In this document: piece by piece, positions 1 to 7,638 of the stretch
Position numbering within the stretch: position 1 is the first letter of the stretch
How the letters are laid out: the number at the start of each line of letters is the position of its first letter
Origin: Pseudomonas sp. P7548
Lineage (GTDB): Bacteria > Pseudomonadota > Gammaproteobacteria > Pseudomonadales > Pseudomonadaceae
Direction: 5' to 3'
Length of the DNA stretch: 64,000 bases
NCBI RefSeq assembly: GCF_013386585.1
Contig: NZ_JACARO010000063.1
Coordinates: forward strand, 30,415 to 94,414
Notes under the pieces: generated by a model
Databases searched by the model: none
What the model was told of the DNA's origin: nothing
The model's input: the letters and a program-made list of their open reading frames with translations, nothing else
Program-made: the position numbers and the translations under genes

Positions 1-835
1 GCTGCGCGGCGGCAACTTGGAGCGGGCGCCGGAAGATCTGGAAGTGGAGGTCGAGGGTGAACTGCGCCTGCTGACCTACAGCCTCACCCCCGTCAGCCAC
101 ACCCAAGGGCATATTCTCGGGGCCGTGATGGTGCTGCATGACGTTACCGAACAGCGTGCCTTCGAGCGGGTGCGCAGCGAGTTCGTGCTGCGTGCTTCCC
201 ATGAATTGCGCACGCCTGTGACCGGCATGCACATGGCGTTCGGGCTGTTTCGTGAACGGGCGAAGTTTCCTGCGGAGTCTCGCGAAGCGGACTTGCTGGA
301 TACGGTCAATGAAGAGATGCAGCGCCTGATGCAGTTGATCAACGACCTGCTCAACTTCTCGCGCTACCAGAACGGCCTGCAAAAACTCACCCTGGGGCCC
401 TGTGACGTGACCGACCTGCTGGATCACGCTCGCGCCCGCTTTGCCGAACCGGCCAATGCCCAGCACATTGAGCTCTTGGTGGAAGCCCAGTCTGACTTAC
501 CTCGCCTGTATGCCGACCGCGCGCAATTGGAACGGGTGCTGGACAATCTGCTGGGCAACGCCCTGCGCCACACCGCCGAAGGCGGTCAGATTCGCCTGCA
601 GGCGCGCCGACACGGAGAACGGGTGATCATCAGTGTCGAGGATAACGGCGAGGGCATTGCCTACGGCCAGCAAGGGCGGATCTTCGAACCCTTCGTGCAG
701 GTGGGCCGCAAGAAAGGCGGCGCGGGCCTGGGGTTGGCGCTGTGCAAGGAAATCGTGCAGTTGCACGGCGGCCGCATGGGTGTGTATTCACGGCCGGGGC
801 AGGGTACGCAGTTTTATATGGCGTTGCCTTTGTAG
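1..835 (+). CDS. kinB: Sensor histidine kinase KinB, C-terminal part (5' end outside window)
   Basis: This is the cytoplasmic kinase half of a membrane sensor; the reading frame is open to the left edge, so about 277 C-terminal residues are present. The end of a PAS-like segment is followed by the H box ASHELRTP (phospho-acceptor His codon near 200), the N box NLLGNALRHT, the G1 box DNGEGI, the F box IFEPFVQ and the G2 box GAGLGLALCKE. KinB partners the response regulator AlgB and restrains alginate production in pseudomonads. The identity rests on the downstream ampDh2-dgcH-dsbA-polA order, which is the known kinB neighbourhood; the sequence alone shows only a PhoR-type kinase. AlgB would lie upstream, outside the window. 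Confidence 0.85.
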   Translation, partial: LRGGNLERAPEDLEVEVEGELRLLTYSLTPVSHTQGHILGAVMVLHDVTEQRAFERVRSEFVLRASHELRTPVTGMHMAFGLFRERAKFPAESREADLLDTVNEEMQRLMQLINDLLNFSRYQNGLQKLTLGPCDVTDLLDHARARFAEPANAQHIELLVEAQSDLPRLYADRAQLERVLDNLLGNALRHTAEGGQIRLQARRHGERVIISVEDNGEGIAYGQQGRIFEPFVQVGRKKGGAGLGLALCKEIVQLHGGRMGVYSRPGQGTQFYMALPL

Positions 836-847
836 CGGCAACCGTAG

Positions 848-939
848 GTGGCGAGGGTGCTTGTCCCCTCTGGGTGCATGGTGCTCATGACAGCCGGCGC
901 CTGCTGCGCAGTCGAACGGGAGCAAGCTCCCTCGCCACA
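848..939. repeat. REP doublet, type with CGGGAGCAAGCTCCCTCGCC core
   Basis: A degenerate left copy (GTGGCGAGGGTGCTTGTCCC, 848-867) faces a better right copy (about 917-939) between the convergent ends of kinB and the amidase. The core is the same type as the doublet at 48786-48896. It probably folds into a hairpin in either transcript and may act as a shared 3' end. Confidence 0.7.
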
Positions 940-958
940 GCAAGCCGGGCTCCTACAG

Positions 959-1735
959 TTAGCTGCGGTTGAGTGCTCGCAGGATCGCGGCGCTTTCCGC
1001 ATCGGGGGTGCCGTCAAACAACGAAGGGCGGAAGTGCATCTGGAAGGCCGCGATCACATGACGCGTGGCCACATCCAATTCCCCCGTCTGCGGCGTCTGG
1101 TAGCCCAACCGCGCCAGCTCTTCCTGGAACCACGTGATGCTCGGCAGGTCAGCGGCGTACTGTACCTGGAACCGGGCGACAGCCTGAGCGTCTGGCCAAA
1201 CCCCCAGGCCTTCAGCCGCCAAGCGCTTCCAGGGAAACAGCGGACCGGGGTCAAGCTTGCGCAGTGGTGCGATGTCGCTATGGCCGATGATGTTCTTGGG
1301 GTCGATACCGTTGCGTTTGCTGATGTCCTTGAGCAGCACCACCAGGGACTGGAACTGCGCCTCGGAGTAGGGGAACCACACACGGCCGGTGGGGGTGTCC
1401 TGGTACCCGGGGTTGACGATTTCGATGCCGATGGAGCTGGAGTTGAGCCAGGTGCGGCCCATCCACTCGCTTTCTCCGGCATGCCAGGCGCGCTGGCTCT
1501 CATCCACCAGTTTGTAGATAGTGCCCGACGCGTCGTCGCCGATCAGGTAATGGCTGCTGACCTGGCCGTGCGTGAGCAAGGCCAGGGAGCGCTCGAGATT
1601 GGTGGAGGTGTAGTGAACAACGACGAACTGCACGCGATTGTCGTGGTTCACCGAGGGATGGCTGGTATTCAGGCGCGGGCCGCTGGCGCAGCCGGCGAGC
1701 AGTAGGAACACAAAGGCAAAGCAAAAGGATTTCAT
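959..1735 (-). CDS. ampDh2: Lipoprotein N-acetylmuramoyl-L-alanine amidase (AmpDh2 type)
   Basis: A zinc amidase that cuts the N-acetylmuramic acid to L-alanine bond of peptidoglycan. I start at the ATG at 1735 (MKSFCFAF), which gives a lipoprotein signal with lipobox LAGC and Cys16; an ATG four codons upstream would spoil the signal. The amidase_2 domain spans about residues 35-175 with zinc ligands His41 (VVVHYT), His152 (GHSDIAP) and Asp162 (LDPGP). A peptidoglycan-binding helical domain fills the C-terminus (about 190-258). The length of 258 residues and the position beside kinB match P. aeruginosa AmpDh2, an outer-membrane-anchored paralogue of AmpD involved in muropeptide turnover. It converges with kinB. 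Confidence 0.88.
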   Translation of the reverse strand: MKSFCFAFVFLLLAGCASGPRLNTSHPSVNHDNRVQFVVVHYTSTNLERSLALLTHGQVSSHYLIGDDASGTIYKLVDESQRAWHAGESEWMGRTWLNSSSIGIEIVNPGYQDTPTGRVWFPYSEAQFQSLVVLLKDISKRNGIDPKNIIGHSDIAPLRKLDPGPLFPWKRLAAEGLGVWPDAQAVARFQVQYAADLPSITWFQEELARLGYQTPQTGELDVATRHVIAAFQMHFRPSLFDGTPDAESAAILRALNRS

Positions 1736-1823
1736 GGCAGGAGACATTACACTGAAGGCGATAATGCAACAGTGTAACGTACCGTTTGTGGCCGGGCGGT
1801 CAAATTACAAAATGGAACATCTT

Positions 1824-3902
1824 TTAGGCCGCCTGCACCTGATTGCGCCCTGCCGCTTTGGCCCGATACAACGCCTCATCGGCACGCTTGAGCGCCAAGT
1901 CGCTGCGCTCACCGGGTTGGAACTGTGCCACGCCCATGGATACCGTGATCGTCACCGGCTCACCCTTGAAGTGGAAAGGGCACGCTTCGATGGCCTGGCG
2001 CAACATCTCACCGGCCGCCAGCGCATCGGCCAGGGATGAGTTGGGCATCAGCAACACAAACTCTTCACCGCCGAAGCGCGCAATAAAATCGGTGGGTCGC
2101 AGGCGTTTGCGCAGCACACTGGCAATGATCTTGAGCACTTTATCGCCCGCCAGGTGGCCGTAGCCATCGTTGATGCGCTTGAAGTGGTCCAGGTCGAGCA
2201 TGGCCAGCGACAGGCTGTTGCCACGCTGGTGCCAGGCATTGACCTCATGGTCGAGGCGCTCGCTCCACGCCGCACGGTTGGGCAGCCCGGTCAGCGGGTC
2301 GATCAAGGCCTTCTGGCGCTGCACCTCCAGGTGCTCGCGATAGCCCTGGGCCTCCTGCTCCATATTCGCCACGCGCTCAGCCAAGCCTTTCAAGCGCGCC
2401 GCCACTTCCTGCTCACGCTGGTCACGCTGCTGCTGGTGTTGGTCCATGGTACCAAGCAAGCCTTCGAGGTGGCTCTCCAGCACCTGCTTGAGGCTGTCGA
2501 GGTCGGCCGCGTCCTGCACGCTGCTTTGCAAACCGTCGACCTGCTCACGAATCTGTGTGTCCAGCTCCCGCGCAGCCGAGCGGCTGTCGGCATGACCATC
2601 GCTGGCAACCTGCAGATGGCCCTGGAAGGCTTCCAGTCGTTCGTTGAGCTGCTTGAGATAGGCCTCGAACTCATGCTGGCCACTGTCGGTGATTGCCAGC
2701 ATCAACACCGCCAAATCATCGAGGATCGGCAGCAGTTCATACCAGTTCAAACCATGGGCCAGGCGCTCACGCATGGCTTCGGCCTGGGGACGGTGGCGTT
2801 CGGGCAGCGAGAGGTCTTCCAGCAGGCCTAGCAAGGTGTCTTCGATATGCTTGGCCACCGAGCTGTAGGACGGCTCGGGCGAGTCGGGCAAGGCGTACAC
2901 GCCGTCCGACTGCAACGCGTCAGGGTCAGGCTCGGCGCTTTCCAGAACAGGCGGAAGCGACAGGCTGCCGATTGAGGTTTCATCCGGCGCATCGTCCTGA
3001 ACCGGCGGTGGTTCGATAAACGCCGCGAGGGCACTTTCGGGGGCGGGATCTTCGACCGCAGGTTCAATCACCTCGGGTTCAGGTGCCTCGACAGGCGCAG
3101 CCTTGGGCGCCGCTTGCGCGGGGGCCTCGAAGGCCAATGCTTCACTGGCTGCCTCTAGCACCTTGGGGGGCGCAGCCACACTGACAGGCGTAGGCGGCTC
3201 AGGCGGCGCGGCGACGGCTGCCTGCGGCAAAGGCGCAAAGGCGCGCAACGCTTGGGTCAACTCTTCGGATTGTGCAGGTGCCTGAGGCTCAGGCTCCGAG
3301 TACAGCTTGGAAGACGCGGGCTTCGGCGCAGGATCTGATGCCGGCTCGACTGCCGGGGGGTCATTGGCAACCTCTTTTGCACCAAACAACCGCTGCAGCA
3401 AACCAGGCCCCGAGCGTGGGGTTTCGCCGTCTGGCTCCAGGTTATCCAACGCTTGCCCTTGCAGGCTGCTCAGCTCACTGAGCAGCAGCGGGATCTCCCG
3501 CGCCTGGCCGACGCGCCCGTCCAACTGCTTGGCGAAGGTTTTCAGCGGCCGGGCCACTTCGCGCGGCAGTGGCAGCTTCTGCAACTGTGCAACCAGTGCG
3601 GTGAGCGCGGTGCTGATCTGGTCAACCCGGGTTTCGCGGCGCTGTTCAGAGTCGAGCACGGCTTTTTCAAGGCGTGGCAGCAGGGCGGCGAGGGCGGCAT
3701 CCATGTCGTCGGTGCGGACCACATCACGCATCTCCTTCATGCACTGATCAACGGCGCGGTCGGTGCCCTCAGCGGCCAGTGTGCTGCGTACCAGCCCTCG
3801 GCGCAGCAGGTCGAGGCGGGCAGCCCAGCGGCGTTCGAGCTTGTCCTGCTGCTCGATGCTCTTGAGGTATTTTTCTTTCCAGCGCTGGGCGTCGTCGCTC
3901 AT
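1824..3902 (-). CDS. dgcH: GGDEF diguanylate cyclase (DgcH-like)
   Basis: Predicted to make cyclic di-GMP from two GTP. The 692-residue protein has a helical N-terminus (1-165), a long Ala/Pro/Glu-rich low-complexity linker (about 170-340), a helical and coiled-coil region (350-525) and a C-terminal GGDEF domain. The active-site motif is GGEEF at 611-615. RPTD at 602-605 is exactly five residues upstream and fits the RxxD inhibitory site, so product inhibition is likely. There is no signal peptide or membrane segment, so it should be cytosolic. It overlaps the upstream EEP gene by four bases (ATGA at 3899-3902), so the two are translationally coupled. The symbol follows the P. aeruginosa gene in the same position. 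Confidence 0.85.
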   Translation of the reverse strand: MSDDAQRWKEKYLKSIEQQDKLERRWAARLDLLRRGLVRSTLAAEGTDRAVDQCMKEMRDVVRTDDMDAALAALLPRLEKAVLDSEQRRETRVDQISTALTALVAQLQKLPLPREVARPLKTFAKQLDGRVGQAREIPLLLSELSSLQGQALDNLEPDGETPRSGPGLLQRLFGAKEVANDPPAVEPASDPAPKPASSKLYSEPEPQAPAQSEELTQALRAFAPLPQAAVAAPPEPPTPVSVAAPPKVLEAASEALAFEAPAQAAPKAAPVEAPEPEVIEPAVEDPAPESALAAFIEPPPVQDDAPDETSIGSLSLPPVLESAEPDPDALQSDGVYALPDSPEPSYSSVAKHIEDTLLGLLEDLSLPERHRPQAEAMRERLAHGLNWYELLPILDDLAVLMLAITDSGQHEFEAYLKQLNERLEAFQGHLQVASDGHADSRSAARELDTQIREQVDGLQSSVQDAADLDSLKQVLESHLEGLLGTMDQHQQQRDQREQEVAARLKGLAERVANMEQEAQGYREHLEVQRQKALIDPLTGLPNRAAWSERLDHEVNAWHQRGNSLSLAMLDLDHFKRINDGYGHLAGDKVLKIIASVLRKRLRPTDFIARFGGEEFVLLMPNSSLADALAAGEMLRQAIEACPFHFKGEPVTITVSMGVAQFQPGERSDLALKRADEALYRAKAAGRNQVQAA

Positions 3903-4777
3903 GCAAGGGGTCCGCGAGGGCCGGGGCTCAACGCGGGCAATGCATCAGCCGTGAGCGAACCCGGCAGACGAATCTCTACCGCGACCGGCAGGTGATCGGA
4001 GATGGGCTGCGCCAGGACCTGCACGCTTTCGAGCGTGAGGGTCGGGCTGAGCAGGATATGGTCGAGGCAGCGCTGCGGGCGCCAGCTGGGAAAGGTGGCT
4101 TCGACTTGCGGCGCCAGTAACCCAAGGTCTCGCAGCGGGGAATTCTGTAACAGGTCGCTGGCGTGGGTGTTCATGTCCCCCATCAGCACCTGGTGTTTGT
4201 AATTGCCGATCAGCTCTCGGATGTAGGCCAGTTGCATCGTGCGGGTACGCGCCCCGAGCGCCAGATGCATCATCACCACCACCAAGGCTTCCGGGCCTTC
4301 GCCAAAGCGCACGAGGATCGCGCCCCGGCCCTTCGGGCCTGGCAGCGGGTGATCTTCGATAGCCCATGGCTTCAAGCGGCTGAGCACGCCATTGCTGTGC
4401 TGCGCCAGGCGCCCGAGGTTGCGATTGAGTTGCTGGTACCAGTAAGGGAATGCGCCGAGCTGGGCCAGGTGTTCCACCTGGTTGATGTAGCCCGAGCGGA
4501 TGCTGCCGCCATCGGCTTCCTGCAAGGCGACGAGGTCGAAGTCGCTCAACAGGTTGCCGATCTTTTGCAGGTTGCCGGCACGTCCGTTGTGGGGCAGCAG
4601 GTGCTGCCAGCCACGGGTGAGGTAATGCCGGTACTTCTCGGTACTGATGCCCACCTGGATATTGAAGCTGAGCAGGCGCAGACGGCTGTCTGCCGGCAGG
4701 CCCGTGGACTCCAGATGGTGCTCGTTGACCTGCGGGTCATGCAGGCCAACGACGCGTTCAGTCCCCCAGCGGCGCAT
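3899..4777 (-). CDS. Endonuclease/exonuclease/phosphatase (EEP) family protein
   Basis: A 292-residue metal-dependent hydrolase of the DNase I-like EEP fold. Visible family motifs are SFNIQ (Asn39), LQEAD (metal-binding Glu), GDMN (catalytic Asp and Asn) and the C-terminal SDHLPV (Asp-His pair). There is no convincing signal peptide. The substrate cannot be told from sequence; family members cut DNA, phosphoinositides or other phosphodiesters. It is first in a two-gene unit with the diguanylate cyclase, whose ATG overlaps its stop. It starts 10 bases after the dsbA stop, so dsbA may be co-transcribed too. The conserved pairing with a c-di-GMP enzyme in Pseudomonas is suggestive but unexplained. 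Confidence 0.8.
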   Translation of the reverse strand: MRRWGTERVVGLHDPQVNEHHLESTGLPADSRLRLLSFNIQVGISTEKYRHYLTRGWQHLLPHNGRAGNLQKIGNLLSDFDLVALQEADGGSIRSGYINQVEHLAQLGAFPYWYQQLNRNLGRLAQHSNGVLSRLKPWAIEDHPLPGPKGRGAILVRFGEGPEALVVVMMHLALGARTRTMQLAYIRELIGNYKHQVLMGDMNTHASDLLQNSPLRDLGLLAPQVEATFPSWRPQRCLDHILLSPTLTLESVQVLAQPISDHLPVAVEIRLPGSLTADALPALSPGPRGPLA

Positions 4778-4787
4778 GATGGCCCCC

Positions 4788-5423
4788 TTACTTGGCTGCG
4801 CGCTCTTTGGCGATCAGCTGGTCGGCAACATTCAGCGTCTGCTCAGGACCACCGGAGGTGCCCAGGTCGAAACGGTATTTGCCGTTGACGATCATGGTCG
4901 GTACGCCTTGCACGCCGTACTTCTGCGCCAGTTCCTTGGCCTGCTTGATCTGGCCCTGGATAGCGAAGGAATTGAAGGTGGCGAGGAACTTGTCCTTGTC
5001 GACGCCTTGGGTGGCAACGAAGTCAGCCATCTCTTCCGGCTTGGTCAGGCGCTTGCCTTGTTTCTGGATCGCATCAAACACCGCGTTGTGGACCTTGTGC
5101 TCAACACCCATGGCTTCCAGGGTCAGGAACAGTTGGCCGTGGGCGTCCCATGGGCCGCCGAACATGGCCGGGATGCGCTTGAAGTTGACGTCGGACGGGA
5201 GTTTTTCGACCCAAGGGTTGATGGTCGGCTCAAAGGCGTAGCAATGCGGGCAGCCGTACCAGAACAGCTCCACCACTTCGATCTTGCCAGGCACCGAGAC
5301 CGGCACCGGGTTGGCCAATTCAACGTAGGTTTTACCGGCTTCAAGCGGCACGTCGGCAGCTTGTGCGGTCATGCCGAAGAGGCTGGCAGTGACGAGAGCG
5401 GCGCTGAGGATCAGATTACGCAT
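4788..5423 (-). CDS. dsbA: Thiol:disulfide interchange protein DsbA
   Basis: Periplasmic oxidase that inserts disulfides into exported proteins and is reoxidised by DsbB. The 211-residue protein has a Sec signal (cleavage after TAQA, about residue 22), the redox motif CPHC at 58-61 in a thioredoxin fold, and the cis-proline loop GVPTM. Length and motif are typical of DsbA. The start ATG at 5423 has a good Shine-Dalgarno (AGGAGTAAAGC). It lies downstream of two exported c-type cytochromes on the same strand; a terminator separates it from cytochrome c4. Confidence 0.95.
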   Translation of the reverse strand: MRNLILSAALVTASLFGMTAQAADVPLEAGKTYVELANPVPVSVPGKIEVVELFWYGCPHCYAFEPTINPWVEKLPSDVNFKRIPAMFGGPWDAHGQLFLTLEAMGVEHKVHNAVFDAIQKQGKRLTKPEEMADFVATQGVDKDKFLATFNSFAIQGQIKQAKELAQKYGVQGVPTMIVNGKYRFDLGTSGGPEQTLNVADQLIAKERAAK

Positions 5424-5517
5424 GCTTTACTCCTGGACAAATAAAGTCGCCTCACGCGACCTTTGTTGTGACAGGTCTACGCGGGCATGAGTTCGTTAGT
5501 GTAACGGCACCGGCCAC

Positions 5518-5547
5518 AAAAAAGGGCGGCCTAAGCCACCCTTTTTA
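5518..5547 (-). terminator. Rho-independent terminator after cytochrome c4
   Basis: Read on the minus strand, a 7-bp stem (GGGTGGC / GCCGCCC, one G-U pair) with loop TTAG is followed by TTTTTT. It lies 45 bases beyond the cytochrome c4 stop and before the dsbA promoter region. The plus-strand reading also ends in a T run, but no plus-strand gene needs it. Confidence 0.8.
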
Positions 5548-5591
5548 TGCTTGCATCGACGGATTAATCGAGCGTTAACGTCGTATTTGTA

Positions 5592-6197
5592 TCAGTGCAG
5601 ACCCTGGATGTACTGGGAAACCGCCTCAATGTCCTTGTTGCTCATTTTATTGGAGATGGTTTGCATGATTTTGGCATCGCCGTCGTTGGTGCGATTGCCT
5701 TCACGGAAGTCCGTCAGCTGCTTGGCGATGTACTGCGCGTGCTGGCCGCTCAAGTGCGGGAAGCCAGCAGCGGCAAGGCCTGCGCCGTTAGGCGAGTGGC
5801 AACCGATGCACGAAGGCATGCCTTTTTCCAGGTTGCCGCCACGGAACAGTTCTTCACCGTGGGCCACGACTTTTGGATCGGCAGCTCCCACACTGCCTTT
5901 CTGGCTGGCAAAATACGCCGCGATATCTGCCAGGTCCTGATCGCTGAGGTTGGTCAGCAAGCCGGTCATTTCCAGTACCGTGCGCTTGCCGTCCTTGATG
6001 TCGTGCATCTGCTTGGTCAGGTAACGCTCGCCCTGGCCGGCCAGTTTGGGAAAGTTCGGCGCCGGGCTGTTGCCATCCGGTCCATGGCAAGCACCACATA
6101 CGGCGGCTTTCGCCTGGCCCGCTGTAGCGTCGCCTGCAGCATGGGCAACACCGGTGATGCCCAGGGTCAACAGCAGACTCACGATCAGTTTGTTCAT
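5592..6197 (-). CDS. Cytochrome c4 (diheme, periplasmic)
   Basis: A diheme electron carrier thought to pass electrons to terminal oxidases. The 201-residue protein has a signal peptide ending near HAA-GDA (residue 21) and two tandem cytochrome c domains with CGACH at 34-38 and CIGCH at 130-134. The duplicated ~90-residue domain and total length are typical of c4. It is downstream of a monoheme c5-type cytochrome on the same strand (35-base gap), so they are probably one operon. It could feed the aa3 oxidase encoded at 25-29 kb, but this is inference. Confidence 0.92.
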   Translation of the reverse strand: MNKLIVSLLLTLGITGVAHAAGDATAGQAKAAVCGACHGPDGNSPAPNFPKLAGQGERYLTKQMHDIKDGKRTVLEMTGLLTNLSDQDLADIAAYFASQKGSVGAADPKVVAHGEELFRGGNLEKGMPSCIGCHSPNGAGLAAAGFPHLSGQHAQYIAKQLTDFREGNRTNDGDAKIMQTISNKMSNKDIEAVSQYIQGLH

Positions 6198-6232
6198 CAG
6201 CTAATCCAACTACGGCTAAGGGGTTTATAGAG

Positions 6233-6535
6233 TTATCTACCGGGTTTACTCACCATCATTTCAATGATGGCCTGGTAATCCTCAGTACTGCAGTCCATGC
6301 ACAAACCACGCGGCGGCATCGCCTTGAAACCCTGGGTCACGTGTTGCACCAGCGTGTCCATGCCCTGCGCCAATCTTGGCGCCCACGCTGCCTGGTCACC
6401 CCGTTTGGGGGCGTTGGGCAACTGGCCGGCATGGCAAGCCACGCAAACTCGGTTGTACACCGCTTCGGGATCCTGTGTAGCCTGAGCGCCGTAAAGCGGA
6501 ATCAGGACACCGATAGCAAGCAACCACTTGGTCAT
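6233..6535 (-). CDS. Monoheme cytochrome c5-type protein
   Basis: A small exported c-type cytochrome of 100 residues with a signal peptide (cleavage near AQA-TQD, about residue 19) and one heme site CVACH at 31-35. A second Cys pair, CMDC at 79-82, and the probable axial Met in KAMPPRG (about 73) are features of the cytochrome c5 family. It is the first gene of the c5-c4 pair; its promoter lies between 6536 and the divergent engB. Redox partners cannot be read from sequence. Confidence 0.88.
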   Translation of the reverse strand: MTKWLLAIGVLIPLYGAQATQDPEAVYNRVCVACHAGQLPNAPKRGDQAAWAPRLAQGMDTLVQHVTQGFKAMPPRGLCMDCSTEDYQAIIEMMVSKPGR

Positions 6536-6727
6536 ACGTCGACCAGTTCAGGGTTTGAGAGCGTTTTGCGTTCTAATGCGCAATAAAGGTCTATCGCTCC
6601 CGTGAACTTCATCCTTCGCTGGGACAAAGCACACACAAAATCTGCGGCATTATATACTGGCGCTACTGAAACGGAAACGACACCGCTTGCCGCACCCTTT
6701 CTCGGCACCGCCCACATCGGAAATCTC

Positions 6728-7369
6728 ATGCAACTCAAGAATCCCATCCTCGGCCTGTGCCAACAGTCCACGTTCATGCTCAGCGCCGCCAAAGTTGACC
6801 AATGCCCCGATGACGAAGGCTTTGAAGTCGCCTTTGCCGGTCGTTCCAACGCTGGCAAATCCAGCGCATTGAACACCCTGACCCACGCCAGCCTGGCCCG
6901 TACCTCGAAAACCCCAGGCCGCACGCAACTCCTCAATTTCTTCAAGCTAGACGATGATCGGCGTCTGGTCGACCTGCCGGGCTACGGATACGCAAAAGTA
7001 CCTATCCCGTTGAAGCTGCACTGGCAGCGTCACCTGGAGGCTTACCTGGGTGGCCGCGAGAGTTTGAAGGGTCTGATCCTGATGATGGACATCCGCCACC
7101 CGATGACCGACTTCGACCTGCTGATGCTCGACTGGGCCGTCGCCAGCGGCATGCCGATGCATATTCTGCTGACCAAGGCCGACAAGCTCACTTACGGCGC
7201 TGCCAAGAACACCTTGCTCAAAGTGCAGTCCGAAATCCGTAAAGGGTGGGGTGATGCGATCACCATCCAGCTGTTCTCGGCGCCAAAACGCATGGGCCTG
7301 GAAGAGGCTTACACCGTGCTGGCCGGCTGGATGGAATTGGCTGACAAAGGCGCTGAAATCGCGGAATAA
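6728..7369 (+). CDS. engB: Ribosome biogenesis GTPase EngB (YihA/YsxC)
   Basis: Essential GTPase for assembly of the large ribosomal subunit. I use the ATG at 6728 (MQLKNPILG), giving 213 residues, the family length; an in-frame ATG at 6602 would add 42 residues with no family match. Motifs are G1 GRSNAGKSS (38-46), G2 TPGRT (62-66), G3 DLPGYG (82-87), G4 TKAD and G5 SAPKR. It is divergent from the cytochrome genes and is followed by the ErsA-like RNA on the opposite strand. Confidence 0.95.
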   Translation: MQLKNPILGLCQQSTFMLSAAKVDQCPDDEGFEVAFAGRSNAGKSSALNTLTHASLARTSKTPGRTQLLNFFKLDDDRRLVDLPGYGYAKVPIPLKLHWQRHLEAYLGGRESLKGLILMMDIRHPMTDFDLLMLDWAVASGMPMHILLTKADKLTYGAAKNTLLKVQSEIRKGWGDAITIQLFSAPKRMGLEEAYTVLAGWMELADKGAEIAE

Positions 7370-7380
7370 CTTTTCTGCGG

Positions 7381-7512
7381 GCAAAAAAAACCCCGGACTT
7401 CGTATGGGGAGGGGAAGTTCGGGGTTCAAGTTCCGGACCGCTAGGGCGGGGTCCAGATATCTGCCAACACTTAACACAACATAGGAGCATTGAAGGGCTT
7501 CACCACCCATTC
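7381..7512 (-). ncRNA. ersA: ErsA-like small regulatory RNA (Spot 42-like locus)
   Basis: In P. aeruginosa the engB-polA gap encodes ErsA, a ~132-nt Hfq-binding RNA under AlgU (sigma-22) that acts on algC and virulence targets. Here the minus strand shows a promoter fitting AlgU (GAACTT, 17 bases, TCAGA) and, about 130 bases on, a strong terminator at 7383-7426 (CCCCGAACTT paired with AAGTCCGGGG, then eight Ts). The implied transcript of about 130 nt matches the known length. The 5' end (7511 or 7512) is an estimate. The call rests on position, promoter and terminator, not on alignment. Confidence 0.8.
7383..7426 (-). terminator. Rho-independent terminator of the ErsA-like RNA
   Basis: On the minus strand a ten-base stem with one mismatch (CCCCGAACTT / AAGTCCGGGG) encloses a C-rich loop and is followed by TTTTTTTT at 7390-7383. 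The plus strand has no T run after the stem, so it serves the minus-strand RNA. Confidence 0.85.
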
Positions 7513-7518
7513 AGTAAC

Positions 7519-7546
7519 TCTGAGTAGCAGTTCACGGGTTAAGTTC
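7519..7546 (-). promoter_or_regulatory. AlgU (sigma-22/RpoE-type) promoter of the ErsA-like RNA
   Basis: Minus-strand -35 GAACTT (7546-7541), 17-base spacer and -10 TCAGA (7523-7519) fit the envelope-stress sigma consensus GAACTT-N16/17-TCtgA. The start would be near 7511-7512. Confidence 0.65.
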
Positions 7547-7605
7547 CGGCAGGTTCAAAAAACTATTGGAAATAACTGACGGCGACATCCGATCTAAAGC
7601 ACTCT

Positions 7606-7626
7606 GCCACCACGCCAGGTGGTGGC
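7606..7626 (-). terminator. Stem-loop just after polA
   Basis: An eight-base perfect inverted repeat (GCCACCAC / GTGGTGGC, loop of five) lies 13 bases past the polA stop. There is no T run on the minus strand, so it is a possible 3' processing or weak terminator structure rather than a clear intrinsic terminator. Confidence 0.3.
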
Positions 7627-7638
7627 GAATCCCCTGAA

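Noticed and set aside
338..350. TTGATCAA-like ANR box
   Set aside because: It is inside the kinB coding sequence and lacks the standard spacing.
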